Shown: positions 1 to 8,540 of the stretch, piece by piece | Position numbering within the stretch: the first letter of the stretch is position 1 | Layout: every line of letters begins with the position of its first letter | NCBI GenBank assembly: GCA_947475225.1 | Contig: CANJMQ010000003.1 | Span: 1 to 64,000 of the forward strand | Length of the DNA stretch: 64,000 nucleotides | Origin: Bradyrhizobiaceae bacterium | GTDB taxonomy: Bacteria > Pseudomonadota > Alphaproteobacteria > Rhizobiales > Aestuariivirgaceae | Direction of reading: 5' to 3' | Translations under genes and position numbers: made by a program | Notes under the pieces: generated by a model | Told to the model about the DNA's origin: nothing | The model's database searches: none | What the model saw: the letters and a program-made list of their open reading frames with translations, nothing else

Positions 1-665
1 CCGCCGCCGAAGGTCAGTTCCGGGGTCATCGCCCAGTAGCCCCACGCCGTCTTCATGTAGGCGTCGCCGGAGCCGTTGCCGTTGAAGTCGGCGCGCATCT
101 TCAGTTCGACGCCAACTTCGCCAACGGCGGTGTCGGTCGTGGCGACCACCTTGAGCTGGCCGCGGGCCCGCACATCCCAGTCGTCATCGGAGAGGTTGGA
201 ATACTTGATCTTGCCGTCGGTATAGGTTACCTCATTTTCCTTACCTTTATTCAGGGTGAACTCCTGAGGTGAGGTCTTGCCGTCTGGGTCCGTGTACGTG
301 AGCTTAAGGGTCGCATTGCCCTGATGGCCGGCGTAAACCACAGCGGCGCGGACGTAGCCCGACCAAGAGATCGTGGTGCCGGCCGGGGCATCAGCCGTCG
401 GCATGACGGAGATGACGGTGGCGCTCTTGTCGATCACACGGTCGCGATCGGAACCGAGCATGCCCGGAATCTGAGCAGCTTCGCCCTTCGAGATGGCGAG
501 GAGCTGGTAGCCAGTCGGAACCGACGGAGCGGTTTCCATGGCGGCCATGCGCGTGTTGAGGGCTTCGACCTGAGCCTTCAGGTCGGACAGTTCGTCGGCG
601 TGGGCGGCGGCGGCAGACACGGCAACTGCCGCACCAGCCATAAGCGCCATCTTCATGGTCTTCAT
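1..665 (-). CDS. Porin, Porin_2 family (3' part cut off by window edge)
   Basis: Outer-membrane diffusion channel of the type abundant in Hyphomicrobiales. The gene starts at an ATG at 665 preceded by a GGGAG ribosome site and stays open to base 1, so only about 221 N-terminal residues are visible; it is absent from the ORF track because no stop lies in the window. The product begins with a signal peptide (MKTMKMALMAGAAVAVSAAAAHA), then a short coiled-coil-like stretch (LSDLKAQVEALNTRM), then beta-rich sequence with the family-like WSGYVRAALVY, DWDVRARGQLKV and TAWGYWAMTPELTF segments. The N-terminal coiled coil followed by a barrel fits this porin family. Family assignment is from motif memory, not a search. 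Confidence 0.85.
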   Translation of the reverse strand, partial: MKTMKMALMAGAAVAVSAAAAHADELSDLKAQVEALNTRMAAMETAPSVPTGYQLLAISKGEAAQIPGMLGSDRDRVIDKSATVISVMPTADAPAGTTISWSGYVRAAVVYAGHQGNATLKLTYTDPDGKTSPQEFTLNKGKENEVTYTDGKIKYSNLSDDDWDVRARGQLKVVATTDTAVGEVGVELKMRADFNGNGSGDAYMKTAWGYWAMTPELTFGG

Positions 666-981
666 TCTTAGTTCTCCCAAGTCTTGGAGTTGAGACATCC
701 CCCCATCCCCTGCAATCGGATTTGGAGGCCAATGCACGAACTGGTCGAGCACGCAGCAGTTGTCCTATCAATTGCGAGTCAGGTCAACTTCCACGCGATG
801 AATGTGGCGACAATCTTGCCGGATGTTGCCGCATTGCCACAGTTTAAGAGTGCAAAAAGATGAATGAAAACAGGTTTAATTCTATAATTTTGGATGAAAA
901 GGATTACATCGCTCACCAGGTCAGGAGTTTCTCATCCGGCACTATATCGACTCACCTCCAGGGTTGCATAGTGTGCACGCC
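666..981. other. Intergenic region between divergent porin and BON cluster
   Basis: About 316 bases with no convincing gene. The stretch around 845-925 is clearly AT-rich against the GC-rich surroundings and probably holds the promoter of the strongly expressed porin on the minus strand (a TATAGA-like element can be read there), but no -35/-10 pair is good enough to place. The plus-strand signals for the BON gene are also not resolved. Confidence 0.4.
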
Positions 982-1287
982 ATGGATGAACCAACTTCCC
1001 ATATGAAGCCGCTGCGCTGGCTGGCGCACCTACCGCTGGTGATCCTGCCGTTTCTTGCGGCGGCAGCGATCGAGGGGCCACGGCTGCAGCATCAGGTCGA
1101 GGGGCGCGTCATGGCGGCGCTGGCCGCAGCAGGACAGGGCTGGGCCACGTTCACGGTCGCCGGCCGGGACGTGGAAATCAGGGGACTGGCACCGGACCGT
1201 GGCGCCGCCGATGCGGCGCGGGCGGCGGTGACCGCCACTCCCGGCGTGCGCCGTGTCGATGTGCTGGCGAGGGTTCCGCAGCCATGA
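982..1287 (+). CDS. Membrane-anchored single-BON-domain protein
   Basis: Predicted product of about 101 residues: one N-terminal membrane segment (LAHLPLVILPFLAAAAI) followed by one BON-like unit (WATFTVAGRDVEIRGLAPDR ... VTATPGVRRVDVL). This unit matches the first BON repeat at the N-terminus of the larger alphaproteobacterial OmpA/BON envelope proteins, but here it stands alone without the OmpA domain. The track starts at TTG 964; ATG 982 and ATG 1003 are alternatives and no clear ribosome site decides between them. Its stop overlaps the next start (ATGA), so it is translationally coupled to two tiny membrane proteins. Likely role is envelope-related; function is not known. Confidence 0.65.
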   Translation: MDEPTSHMKPLRWLAHLPLVILPFLAAAAIEGPRLQHQVEGRVMAALAAAGQGWATFTVAGRDVEIRGLAPDRGAADAARAAVTATPGVRRVDVLARVPQP

Positions 1288-1418
1288 ACATGCTGGCCGA
1301 CGCGCTGAACGTCACGGATACGCTCTTCGTGCTGCGCTTCCACTGGTTGTGGATGCTGGTGGCGCTGGGGCTGGGGGCCTGGGTTGGCTGGCGCACCGCC
1401 GGGGAGGGCGGCGCATGA
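1284..1418 (+). CDS. Small single-pass membrane protein (44 aa)
   Basis: Not in the ORF track. ATG at 1284 overlaps the BON gene stop (ATGA) and its own TGA overlaps the next ATG. The 44-residue product has a short polar start (MNMLADALNVTDTLF), a hydrophobic helix (WLWMLVALGLGAWVGW) and a short Arg/Gly tail. The ATGA coupling on both sides is the main evidence that it is real. I do not recognise a named family; it may be a partner of the BON protein. Confidence 0.55.
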   Translation: MNMLADALNVTDTLFVLRFHWLWMLVALGLGAWVGWRTAGEGGA

Positions 1419-1540
1419 TCCACTACTATGCCGAGCTGGCCCTGTGGATGGCGGTGCTGTTCCTCATCGGATGCCCAATGGGCGCTCTGGCGCGCCGCCT
1501 GCGGGATGGCCGCCAGCGGAAGAAGGGTGTGGCCTCCTAG
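1415..1540 (+). CDS. Small single-pass membrane protein (41 aa)
   Basis: ATG at 1415 overlaps the previous stop (ATGA); the track carries this frame only as the tail of a longer artefact beginning at 1253. The product has a hydrophobic helix (ELALWMAVLFLIGCPMGALA) followed by a strongly basic tail (RRLRDGRQRKK), as expected of a protein with a cytoplasmic C-terminus. Similar short LWM..FxxGCxxGxLxRR proteins are, from memory, found beside OmpA/BON genes in related genomes. The stop codon TAG lies in a CTAG shared with the stop of the convergent hydrolase gene. Confidence 0.55.
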   Translation: MIHYYAELALWMAVLFLIGCPMGALARRLRDGRQRKKGVAS

Positions 1541-2400
1541 CCGGCGTCGACCACCTTCAGCCAGTCGCTGATGGCGGCGAGGCTTTCCGGCTCGTCGAGA
1601 AAGGGCACGTGGCCGCGCCTGGTGACGATCACCGAGGCAAGCCGCCGGTGATGCTGGTGCATGCCGGCGACGATGTCGGCGCTCAGCAGGTCGGAATGCT
1701 CGCCGCGCAGCACCAGCGAGGGCACATCCGCCATCAGGCCGAGCAGCGCCCAGAGTTCCGGCACCTTGCCGGCCTCGATGTCGGCAACGCTCGGGAAGGT
1801 CTGCGACAGGGCAGGGTCGTAGTCGGCGCGTGGGACGCCGTTCATCTCGCGGTAGACGCGGCGCGCGAAGGCCAGCCACTCCGCCGCGCTCAGGCTGCCG
1901 AAGCCGGGATTGGATGACTGGAGCGCCGCCACGGCCTCTGCCCAATCGCCGAATTGCGGATCGGTGCCGAGGTAGGTCCGTATACGGAGCAATCCCGCCT
2001 TGTCGATCTTCGGGCCGATATCATTGAACAGCACGCCCGCCATGCGCGGCAGCGCACGCGCCGCCATGACCATGGCGGCGATGCCGCCGCGCGACGTGCC
2101 GATGATGGCGAAGCGCGCGATGCCCAGATGGTCCAGCACCTGCAGTGTATCCGCCACCTCCTGGTCCGGGCGATAGGTGGCGGGGTCGGCCCGGCCGGAG
2201 CGGCCGCGGCCGCGGAAATCCAGGGCCAGCACGCGGCGCGTTTGCGCAAGCCGCGGTGCGATGGTCTCGAAGTCCCTGGAATTCCGCGTCAGGCCGGGCA
2301 GGCAGACGATGGGAACAGGGCCGGAGCGGTCCGCCGCATAGTCACGCGCATAAAGCGGCGTGCCATCCGCGGCGGTGACGAAATGCTCCGCGTAGTCCAT
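1537..2400 (-). CDS. Alpha/beta-fold hydrolase
   Basis: A 287-residue alpha/beta hydrolase of unknown substrate. The oxyanion region follows VCLPGLTRNS; the nucleophile elbow is GTSRGG (Ser near residue 100); an acid residue is likely in LRGEHSDLLS and the catalytic His in RRGHVPFLDEP close to the C-terminus. This order matches the epoxide-hydrolase/haloalkane-dehalogenase/esterase superfamily, and the VLALDFRGRGRSG segment is typical. No signal peptide, so it is probably cytoplasmic. It lies 3 bases downstream of the lytic transglycosylase gene on the same strand and is probably co-transcribed. Its stop overlaps the convergent small membrane gene by four bases. Confidence 0.9.
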   Translation of the reverse strand: MDYAEHFVTAADGTPLYARDYAADRSGPVPIVCLPGLTRNSRDFETIAPRLAQTRRVLALDFRGRGRSGRADPATYRPDQEVADTLQVLDHLGIARFAIIGTSRGGIAAMVMAARALPRMAGVLFNDIGPKIDKAGLLRIRTYLGTDPQFGDWAEAVAALQSSNPGFGSLSAAEWLAFARRVYREMNGVPRADYDPALSQTFPSVADIEAGKVPELWALLGLMADVPSLVLRGEHSDLLSADIVAGMHQHHRRLASVIVTRRGHVPFLDEPESLAAISDWLKVVDAG

Positions 2401-2403
2401 GCC

Positions 2404-4530
2404 TCAGTCGCAACCGGTGATCAGCGATGCCAGCGACGACTTGCTGCAGCCCTTGGCGGGATCGGCCGCCGCTTCCGGCGCGGGCGAGGTGGAGGCCACA
2501 TTGAGGCTGTCGGTGCGCGCGCCGCGCATCAGGTCTGCCGTCATCGGGCGCACCGTCTTTGGTGCAAGGCGCGAGCGGTAGACGTGCAGGTTCTGCATCA
2601 CCTTCTGCACATACTGGCGGGTTTCCTGAAAGGGAATGGATTCGACCCAGTCGACCGGATCGACCTGGCCCGCGCGGAAGTCACCATACTCCTTGATCCA
2701 CTCGCGCGAGCGGCGGGGACCTGCATTGTAGGAGACGAGGGTGAGCACATAGGAACCATCATGGTCGGCCACGAGGTCGCCCAGGTGCGCGGCGCCGAGC
2801 GTGACGTTCACCTGCGGGTTCATCAGCTGCGATGGATTGTACTTGATGCCGTGCTGCTTGGCGATGAGCTTTGCCGTGCCGGGCATGATCTGCATCAGCC
2901 CCTGCGCGCCCACCTTGCTGCCGGCGGTGGGGTTGAACTCGCTCTCCTGGCGCGCCAGCGCGAAGACCAGCGGCTTCTCGATGGGCTTGCCCACCTGCTT
3001 CCAGTAGGGCAGCGCCCGGACGGGGTAGCCCCACGAGTCGATGTCGATGTTCTGCTGGGCGGCGGCCTTGGCAAGGCGCACGGCCATGGTGGCGCCGCCC
3101 GCGTCCCAGACGATTGCGGCAACGGCGTTCATCTCATCGGTATTGTCGAAGCGGTTCGCGAAGGCCCACAGGAACATGTAGAGGTCGTTCTTGGTGCCGG
3201 CCTCGTTCATGATCTTGAAGGCGCGCACCACCTCGTCCCTGGCAACCTTGGCCTGTGCAGCGGAGGAGGCCTCGCCGCTCTCGATTTCTTCCGGCACCTT
3301 GCCCAGCCCGATCTTCTCGCGCGCCAGCTGGCCGTAGTAGATGGTGGAATAGGCGGATGCCTGCTTGTAGGCGGCCTTGGCGTCGCCCTTGTCGCCCATC
3401 GCCTCATAGGCGCGGCCCGTCCAGTAGCCGGCGCGCGCCTTCTCGGTGCGTGATGGCGCGATTTCGGCCAGCCGCTGGAAATGCGCGAGACCGGCTTTCG
3501 GATCATTGAGGTCGCGCAGCGCAATCCAGCCGGCGAGGAACTCGCCCTCGACTGCCTCGTCGCCGTCCTCGAAGCCATGCGCGGCGGCAATCTTGTAGGC
3601 GGCCTTGCGGGCGCTCGCCGGGTCGTCGAGGCCGACCGAGTGGCGCGCCACGATGCGGCGCTCGATCCACCAGGCCTCTGCGTCGCCGATCTTGTCGGCA
3701 TCGCCCGGAATGGTGAGCAGCACCTCGCGGGCCTTGGCATAGTTGTCGTTGACGCGATAGTAGCGGGCCAGCGCATAGCGCATGCCCAGCGTCTCGCGCA
3801 TCGCGCCAGGCAGGCCGGCATAGAGCTTGTCGGCACCCCGCTCACCGCGCACCAGCTTCTGCGCCACGGCGGCGGCCTTCTGGTAATCCGACGGCAGGCG
3901 CTTGGCGACGCGGATCGCCGCGTTGGTTTCCTGCGCATAGACCATGCGCCACATGCGGCGCTTGTTGTCATCAACGCTCAGCAGCTTGCCGAATTCGGAG
4001 GCGACCTGTGATTCGAGTTCGGCGGAGGCCTCCGGATCAGCCCACACCCTCTGAACCTGGGCCTTGGCACCTGCGGTGTCACCCGTGGCGATCAGGGCGC
4101 GGGCCAGCGCCAGGGAGCCTTCGTCGGTGACGGGCTTGCGCTTGGCAAAATGCGAGAGGATGAGCTCCGGCGTTTCCTTGTTCACATAGAGCGAGCGCTC
4201 GGCCCGCTTCAACAGCGCTTCCGACAGAGGCCAGTTGGGCGCTGTGTCGAGGAAGGCGAGGATGCGCTGGTAGCCCGCATCATTGGGGTGGTCACGGAGA
4301 TAGATCAGTTCCACAAGCTTGATCGCCGCCGTGTCGCCGGAGCGCTGGGCGGCTTCACCCGCCGCGACGAAGTCGCCTTTCAGCGCCAGCCTGGCGGCCT
4401 CGACGGCGGCCGAGGACGGCTCCGATGCGGCCAGCGCAACGCCGGACTGCGAGACGAATCCGGGCGAGACCATCGCCGTTGTGGCGGCGAGGGCAATCAG
4501 GCTGATACGCAGGAACCGGCTGATACGCAT
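2404..4530 (-). CDS. slt: Soluble lytic murein transglycosylase (GH23)
   Basis: Periplasmic enzyme that cleaves the MurNAc-GlcNAc bond of peptidoglycan to give 1,6-anhydro ends. Start chosen at ATG 4530 (MRISRFLRISLIALAATTAM...), which gives a signal peptide; the track start at 4596 adds 22 unlikely residues. The product is 708 residues: a long alpha-helical superhelical region with repeated GDAKAAYKQA-type units, then a C-terminal GH23 domain with the catalytic Glu in ARQESEFNP, the GLMQIMPGTA motif and VLTLVSYNAGP. The ending (SKSSLASLITGCD) carries two late cysteines. It is divergent to dapA, an order shared by many alphaproteobacteria. Confidence 0.93.
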   Translation of the reverse strand: MRISRFLRISLIALAATTAMVSPGFVSQSGVALAASEPSSAAVEAARLALKGDFVAAGEAAQRSGDTAAIKLVELIYLRDHPNDAGYQRILAFLDTAPNWPLSEALLKRAERSLYVNKETPELILSHFAKRKPVTDEGSLALARALIATGDTAGAKAQVQRVWADPEASAELESQVASEFGKLLSVDDNKRRMWRMVYAQETNAAIRVAKRLPSDYQKAAAVAQKLVRGERGADKLYAGLPGAMRETLGMRYALARYYRVNDNYAKAREVLLTIPGDADKIGDAEAWWIERRIVARHSVGLDDPASARKAAYKIAAAHGFEDGDEAVEGEFLAGWIALRDLNDPKAGLAHFQRLAEIAPSRTEKARAGYWTGRAYEAMGDKGDAKAAYKQASAYSTIYYGQLAREKIGLGKVPEEIESGEASSAAQAKVARDEVVRAFKIMNEAGTKNDLYMFLWAFANRFDNTDEMNAVAAIVWDAGGATMAVRLAKAAAQQNIDIDSWGYPVRALPYWKQVGKPIEKPLVFALARQESEFNPTAGSKVGAQGLMQIMPGTAKLIAKQHGIKYNPSQLMNPQVNVTLGAAHLGDLVADHDGSYVLTLVSYNAGPRRSREWIKEYGDFRAGQVDPVDWVESIPFQETRQYVQKVMQNLHVYRSRLAPKTVRPMTADLMRGARTDSLNVASTSPAPEAAADPAKGCSKSSLASLITGCD

Positions 4531-4734
4531 GAACGATCCAATCACATCCGTTAATCGTCGAGACCCGCCGCTAGGGCTCAATTGTGCCCAGAACATGACC
4601 TGCCGGGTGACCCCATCGACGCTTGCCGCTCCGCGGTGATGCGTCTATGGTGCCGCGCCGTTTGCGGGCTGGCGGAGAAACCAGCTCGCAAACTAGGCCC
4701 GCCATGGTTTCCAAGTCATTACCGGAGCAGTCCC

Positions 4735-5616
4735 GTGCAGTTGAGAGGTTCTTTCCCCGCGCTCATCACGCCCCTGAAGAATGGCGAGGTTGACGAAGCC
4801 GCGTTCCGGAAATTCGTGAACTGGCAGATCGAGCAGGGCTCGCACGGCCTGGTGCCTGTCGGCACCACCGGCGAAAGCCCGACGCTCGACCCTGATGAAC
4901 ACAAGCGGGTGATCGAGATCTGCATCGCGGAGGCGAAGGGGCGCGTGCCGGTCATTGCCGGCACCGGGTCGAACTCGACCATGGAAGCCATCGACTACAC
5001 CGTGCACGCCAAGCAGGCCGGTGCGGATGCGGCCCTGGTGGTGGTTCCCTATTACAACAAGCCCACCCAGGATGGCCTCTACGCGCATTTCAAGGCGATT
5101 GCCGATGCGGTGGACATTCCGATCATCGTCTACAACGTGCCGGGCCGCACGGTGGCCAACATCTCGGTCGAGACGCTGGCCAGACTGTCGCATGACTGCA
5201 AGAACATCATCGGCACCAAGGACGCCTCCGCCGACCTGACGCGTCCGTCGCGCCAGCGCCTCGCCTCGGGCAAGGACTTCACCCAGCTGTCGGGCGAGGA
5301 TGGCACGGCGCTGGGCTTCAACGCCCACGGCGGCGTGGGCTGCATCTCGGTGACGGCCAACGTTGCGCCGCGCCTGTGCGCCGAGTTCCAGGAGGCGACT
5401 CTGAAGGGCGACTATGCCACGGCACTCGCCCTGCAGGACCGGCTGATGCCGCTGCACCACGCCATGTTCGTGGAGACCAGTCCCGGCCCGGTGAAATATG
5501 CCGTGAGCCTGCTCGGCCTGTGCTCTCCCGAAGCGCGGCTCCCCATGGTTCCCGTCGTCGAGTCCACCAAGAAGGCGGTGCGCGAGGCGATGATCCACGC
5601 CGGGATCCTGAACTGA
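4735..5616 (+). CDS. dapA: 4-hydroxy-tetrahydrodipicolinate synthase
   Basis: Condenses pyruvate with aspartate semialdehyde, the first committed step of lysine and meso-diaminopimelate synthesis. Start chosen at GTG 4735, seven bases after GGAG, giving a 293-residue protein beginning [13 protein letters not shown], the normal DapA length; the track start at 4582 is too long. Key residues are visible: GTTGESPTL (active-site Thr pair), [10 protein letters not shown] (catalytic Tyr) and IIGTKDAS (Schiff-base Lys). It supplies precursor for peptidoglycan, fitting the adjacent slt. smpB follows after a single base, so the two form an operon. Confidence 0.96.
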   Translation: MQLRGSFPALITPLKNGEVDEAAFRKFVNWQIEQGSHGLVPVGTTGESPTLDPDEHKRVIEICIAEAKGRVPVIAGTGSNSTMEAIDYTVHAKQAGADAALVVVPYYNKPTQDGLYAHFKAIADAVDIPIIVYNVPGRTVANISVETLARLSHDCKNIIGTKDASADLTRPSRQRLASGKDFTQLSGEDGTALGFNAHGGVGCISVTANVAPRLCAEFQEATLKGDYATALALQDRLMPLHHAMFVETSPGPVKYAVSLLGLCSPEARLPMVPVVESTKKAVREAMIHAGILN

Positions 5617-5617
5617 G

Positions 5618-6115
5618 ATGAGCTCCAAGAGCGGCGGTGCCAAGGCGTCGCGCAAGGAAGACGGCATCAAGATTGTCTCCGACAATCGCCGCGCCCGCTA
5701 TGACTATGAGATCCTGCAGGCCTTCGAGGCAGGGATCGAGCTCAAGGGCTCGGAGGTGAAGTCGCTGCGCACCGGCCACACCACCCTGGGCGAGTCCTAT
5801 GCGGCGATGAAGGGCGGCGAGCTGTGGCTCATCAATTCCAATATTCCGGAATACCGCGAGGCCAACCGCTTCAACCATGAGCCGAAGCGGCCGCGGAAGC
5901 TGCTGCTGCACAAATCCGAGATCAACAAGCTCTCGTCCGGCGTGCTGAAGGAACACCTCACCATCATTCCGCTCAAGATGTTCTTCAATCCGCGCGGCCG
6001 CGTGAAGATCGACATCGCGCTGGCGCGTGGCAAGAAGCTGCACGACAAGCGCGAGACCATCAAGGAACGCTCATGGGACCGTGAGCGGGCGCGCCTCATG
6101 CGCGACAAGGGCTGA
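5618..6115 (+). CDS. smpB: SsrA-binding protein
   Basis: Partner of tmRNA in trans-translation, rescuing stalled ribosomes. 165 residues, slightly longer than the usual 150-160. Family landmarks: [29 protein letters not shown], the [22 protein letters not shown] region and the basic C-terminal tail [18 protein letters not shown] that reaches into the mRNA channel. The start is one base after the dapA stop. No ssrA (tmRNA) gene was recognised in the window. Confidence 0.97.
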   Translation: MSSKSGGAKASRKEDGIKIVSDNRRARYDYEILQAFEAGIELKGSEVKSLRTGHTTLGESYAAMKGGELWLINSNIPEYREANRFNHEPKRPRKLLLHKSEINKLSSGVLKEHLTIIPLKMFFNPRGRVKIDIALARGKKLHDKRETIKERSWDRERARLMRDKG

Positions 6116-6134
6116 GGGCAGGGGCGTGGTTTTC

Positions 6135-6626
6135 ATGCAGCACCTGCTCGGACGGCGCATGCCGAACGTCGAGCTTGAGGCGACGTCGGGAGCGCCCGTC
6201 AACCCGTCGAAGATCCAGGGCCCGGCGGTCATCTTCTGCTATCCCTTCACCGGCCGACCCGGCTATCCCAACCCGCTGAACTGGGATCACATCAAGGGCG
6301 CCCATGGCTCGACGCCGCAGGCGCTGGCCTACGCCGAGGCCTATGGCGAGTTTCGCCGGCTGGGCGTGAAGCTGTTTGGCCTGAGCCTGCTCGATACCGC
6401 GTGGCAAAAGGATTTCGTGGCGCGGAACGAACTCAGCTACCGGTTGCTCTCGGATTATGACCGCGCCTTCCAGTCGCGCCTTGGCCTGCCCATGTTCGAG
6501 ACCGGTGGCGGTCTCTACCTGCAGCGCATCACCTTCATCCTGCATGATGGCATCATTTCGTCGGTGCGGTTTCCCGTGCCGGAGCCGGAACGCGACGCGG
6601 CAGAGGTGCTGGCGGCGCTGGGGTAG
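6135..6626 (+). CDS. Peroxiredoxin-like protein lacking the expected peroxidatic cysteine
   Basis: Thioredoxin-fold redoxin of about 163 residues. ATG 6135 is preferred (GTG 6126 is possible); the upstream track residues overlap smpB and look spurious. It contains the AhpC/BCP-like core VIFCYPFTGRPGYPNP...WDHIKGAHGSTPQALAY, followed by VKLFGLSLLD and ITFILHDGIISSVRFPVPEP. In relatives I recall, the segment reads GARGCTPQ with the peroxidatic Cys; here the codon is TCG, giving GSTPQ. The only cysteine is in FCYPF. It may be non-catalytic or use another residue. It lies 19 bases after smpB. Confidence 0.75.
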   Translation: MQHLLGRRMPNVELEATSGAPVNPSKIQGPAVIFCYPFTGRPGYPNPLNWDHIKGAHGSTPQALAYAEAYGEFRRLGVKLFGLSLLDTAWQKDFVARNELSYRLLSDYDRAFQSRLGLPMFETGGGLYLQRITFILHDGIISSVRFPVPEPERDAAEVLAALG

Positions 6627-6641
6627 GCCGGATGCGGGCTC

Positions 6642-7295
6642 CTAAATCGAGTCCAGATAGTCCCGCACCCTTGCGAACACAGCCCTGAACATCTCGGGCG
6701 TCAGCACGCGCGTGTTGGTGTTGTAGCGCGAGCAGTGATAGCTGTCGAAGAGGCGCACGCCGCCGATCTGGTGCTCGCCGCCATGCGAGAAGGGGTGCGC
6801 TGACTTCTTCGCACCCAGTGCCGTCAGCACGCCGTCATGCGCGATGCGGCCCAGCGCCACGATGGCCGTGAGCGCAGGCAGGGCATCAATCCGTCCACGG
6901 AGGAATGCGTTGCAGGTCTTGATCTCGACGGGCAGCGGCTTGTTCTGTGGCGGCACGCAGCGTACGGCATTGGCGATCATCGCATCCTGCAGGGTGAGGC
7001 CATCCTTCGGGTCAGCCTTGAATGTGCCCTTGGCGAATCCGAAGTGGATGAGCGTGACGTAGAGCAGCTCGCCGGCATAATCGCCGGTGAACGGGCGTCC
7101 GGTGCGGTTCGCCCCCGCAACACCCGGTGCCAGCCCGGCGATCAGCAGCCGCGCATCATCCGTGCCGAAGGCCGGCACGGGCGCGTTGAACCAGTTCGGA
7201 TGCAGCTTCCTCTGCCCGAGCCGGTATTCAACGAGGCGCGGACACAGCGGGCAGTCGCGGCCGGGTTCGGCCGCATGTCTGTCAGATGTCGGCAA
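6642..7295 (-). CDS. Uracil-DNA glycosylase, family 4/5 (UDGb-like, Fe-S)
   Basis: Removes uracil or deaminated bases from DNA in base-excision repair. 217 residues. The motif GLAPGVAGANRTGRPFTGD is typical of family 5 (UDGb), and SYHCSRYNTNTRVLT near the C-terminus corresponds to the second catalytic loop. Cysteines at CPLC near residue 15 plus VRC and KTC further on would bind a 4Fe-4S cluster. Translation appears to begin at TTG 7295 inside the end of the NYN gene, giving a 14-base overlap and suggesting coupling. No better in-frame ATG exists nearby. Confidence 0.88.
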   Translation of the reverse strand: MPTSDRHAAEPGRDCPLCPRLVEYRLGQRKLHPNWFNAPVPAFGTDDARLLIAGLAPGVAGANRTGRPFTGDYAGELLYVTLIHFGFAKGTFKADPKDGLTLQDAMIANAVRCVPPQNKPLPVEIKTCNAFLRGRIDALPALTAIVALGRIAHDGVLTALGAKKSAHPFSHGGEHQIGGVRLFDSYHCSRYNTNTRVLTPEMFRAVFARVRDYLDSI

Positions 7296-7878
7296 AGTCC
7301 TCGAAGCTCTCGCGCGGGGCTGGGGCGGCGGGGCGCTCGCGGCGCTCGGATGGGTCGCGGCCGATCTCGTCGCGCAGGTCGCTCAGGTCGATGAACTGGT
7401 CGGTCTGGCGGCGCAGGTCATCGGCGATCATCGGCGGGCGCGTGGTCAGTGTCGAGATCACGGTTACGCGGCGGCCCTTGGCCTGCACCGCGGCAACGAG
7501 CGAACGGAAATCGCCATCGCCCGAGAACAGCACGATGTGGTCAAGCTGGTCGCAGAGCTGCATCACGTCGACGGCGAGCTCGATGTCCATGTTGCCCTTC
7601 ACCTTGCGGCGGCCCATGGCGTCGGTGAATTCCTTGGCGGGCTTGGTGACCACGCGGTAGCCATTGTAATCGAGCCAGTCGATCAGCGGCTTGATCGGCG
7701 AATAGTCGGCGTCATCGAGAAGTGCCGTATAGTAGAGGGCGCGGATCAGCCGGGCGCGCTTGCGGAAATAGCCGAGCAGTCGCTTGTAGTCGATGTCGAA
7801 GCCGAGCGTCTTGGCGGTTGCGTAAAGATTGGACCCGTCGATGAACAGCGCAACGCGTTCATCCTGATAAAAATGCAT
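7282..7878 (-). CDS. NYN domain protein (PIN-like nuclease, LabA/DUF88 family)
   Basis: 198 residues. The NYN/PIN-like fold is recognised from VALFIDGSNLYATAK (first acidic residue), the VKGNMDIELAVDVMQL segment and HIVLFSGDGDFRSLVAAVQAKGRRVTVIS, which hold the conserved aspartates expected for metal-dependent RNA cleavage. The last 40 residues are charged and probably disordered. It overlaps the downstream uracil-DNA glycosylase gene, and this pair near smpB recurs in alphaproteobacteria as I recall. Substrate is unknown. Confidence 0.9.
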   Translation of the reverse strand: MHFYQDERVALFIDGSNLYATAKTLGFDIDYKRLLGYFRKRARLIRALYYTALLDDADYSPIKPLIDWLDYNGYRVVTKPAKEFTDAMGRRKVKGNMDIELAVDVMQLCDQLDHIVLFSGDGDFRSLVAAVQAKGRRVTVISTLTTRPPMIADDLRRQTDQFIDLSDLRDEIGRDPSERRERPAAPAPRESFEDFADI

Positions 7879-7942
7879 GTCTGAAAACTCCTGAACGTGT
7901 ATGGGATCGATTTAGACAGCCACCCAACGACGCTCAAGCAAA

Positions 7943-8428
7943 ATGATTCTGGTTGCCCTCGGCTCCAACAGCAACGGCCCATGGGGAACACCGCGCGAAA
8001 CCGTGGCCGAGGCGCTGCGCCGCCTCAATAGCGGCGGCATCAGGCTCAGAAAGGCTTCGCAACTGCTGGTCACGGCGCCTTTCGGCGTCACGGACCAGCC
8101 GGATTTCGTCAATGCCGTGGCAGAAGTCGAAACACAACTGCCGCCTGAAACCTTGTTGAAGAAGCTGCACATGGTTGAGCGCCTGGCGGGACGGCGGCGC
8201 ACGCTGCGCTGGGGGCCGCGTACCCTCGATCTCGATCTCATCGACTATCACGGGCTCATCCGCCGAGCCCCGCCGCCGGTGTTGCCGCATCCCGGCATCG
8301 CCGAGCGCATCTTCGTGCTGGCACCCATTGCCGAGATCGCCCCGCAGTGGCGGCACCCTGAGACGAAACTCACCGCTGCCGCGCTGCTCAGGAAGCTCGA
8401 CCACGATGGCGAGGGGCGCCTGCTCTGA
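7943..8428 (+). CDS. folK: 2-amino-4-hydroxy-6-hydroxymethyldihydropteridine diphosphokinase
   Basis: Transfers pyrophosphate from ATP to 6-hydroxymethyl-dihydropterin in folate synthesis. 161 residues. HPPK signatures: VALGSNSNGPWG at the N-terminus, QPDFVNAVAEVET, WGPRTLDLDLIDY (the RxxDLDLI Mg/ATP motif) and LPHPGIAERIFVLAPIAEIAP. It is divergent to the NYN gene with only 64 bases between starts, so the promoters must overlap. folB/folP are not beside it. Confidence 0.95.
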   Translation: MILVALGSNSNGPWGTPRETVAEALRRLNSGGIRLRKASQLLVTAPFGVTDQPDFVNAVAEVETQLPPETLLKKLHMVERLAGRRRTLRWGPRTLDLDLIDYHGLIRRAPPPVLPHPGIAERIFVLAPIAEIAPQWRHPETKLTAAALLRKLDHDGEGRLL

Positions 8429-8540
8429 GTTCGGTCGTTCCTGCTTTGTTTCAAAATGAGCAAGACTTCGTCAGCGATAACGCTCCCTTAACCTAACCAA
8501 GCCATTTTTGCGTGTGTCAGTTTGTTCTGGAGTTCGGGGC

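Noticed and set aside
1954-3453. 499-residue plus-strand ORF
   Set aside because: Antisense shadow of the hydrolase and slt genes; no recognisable domain.
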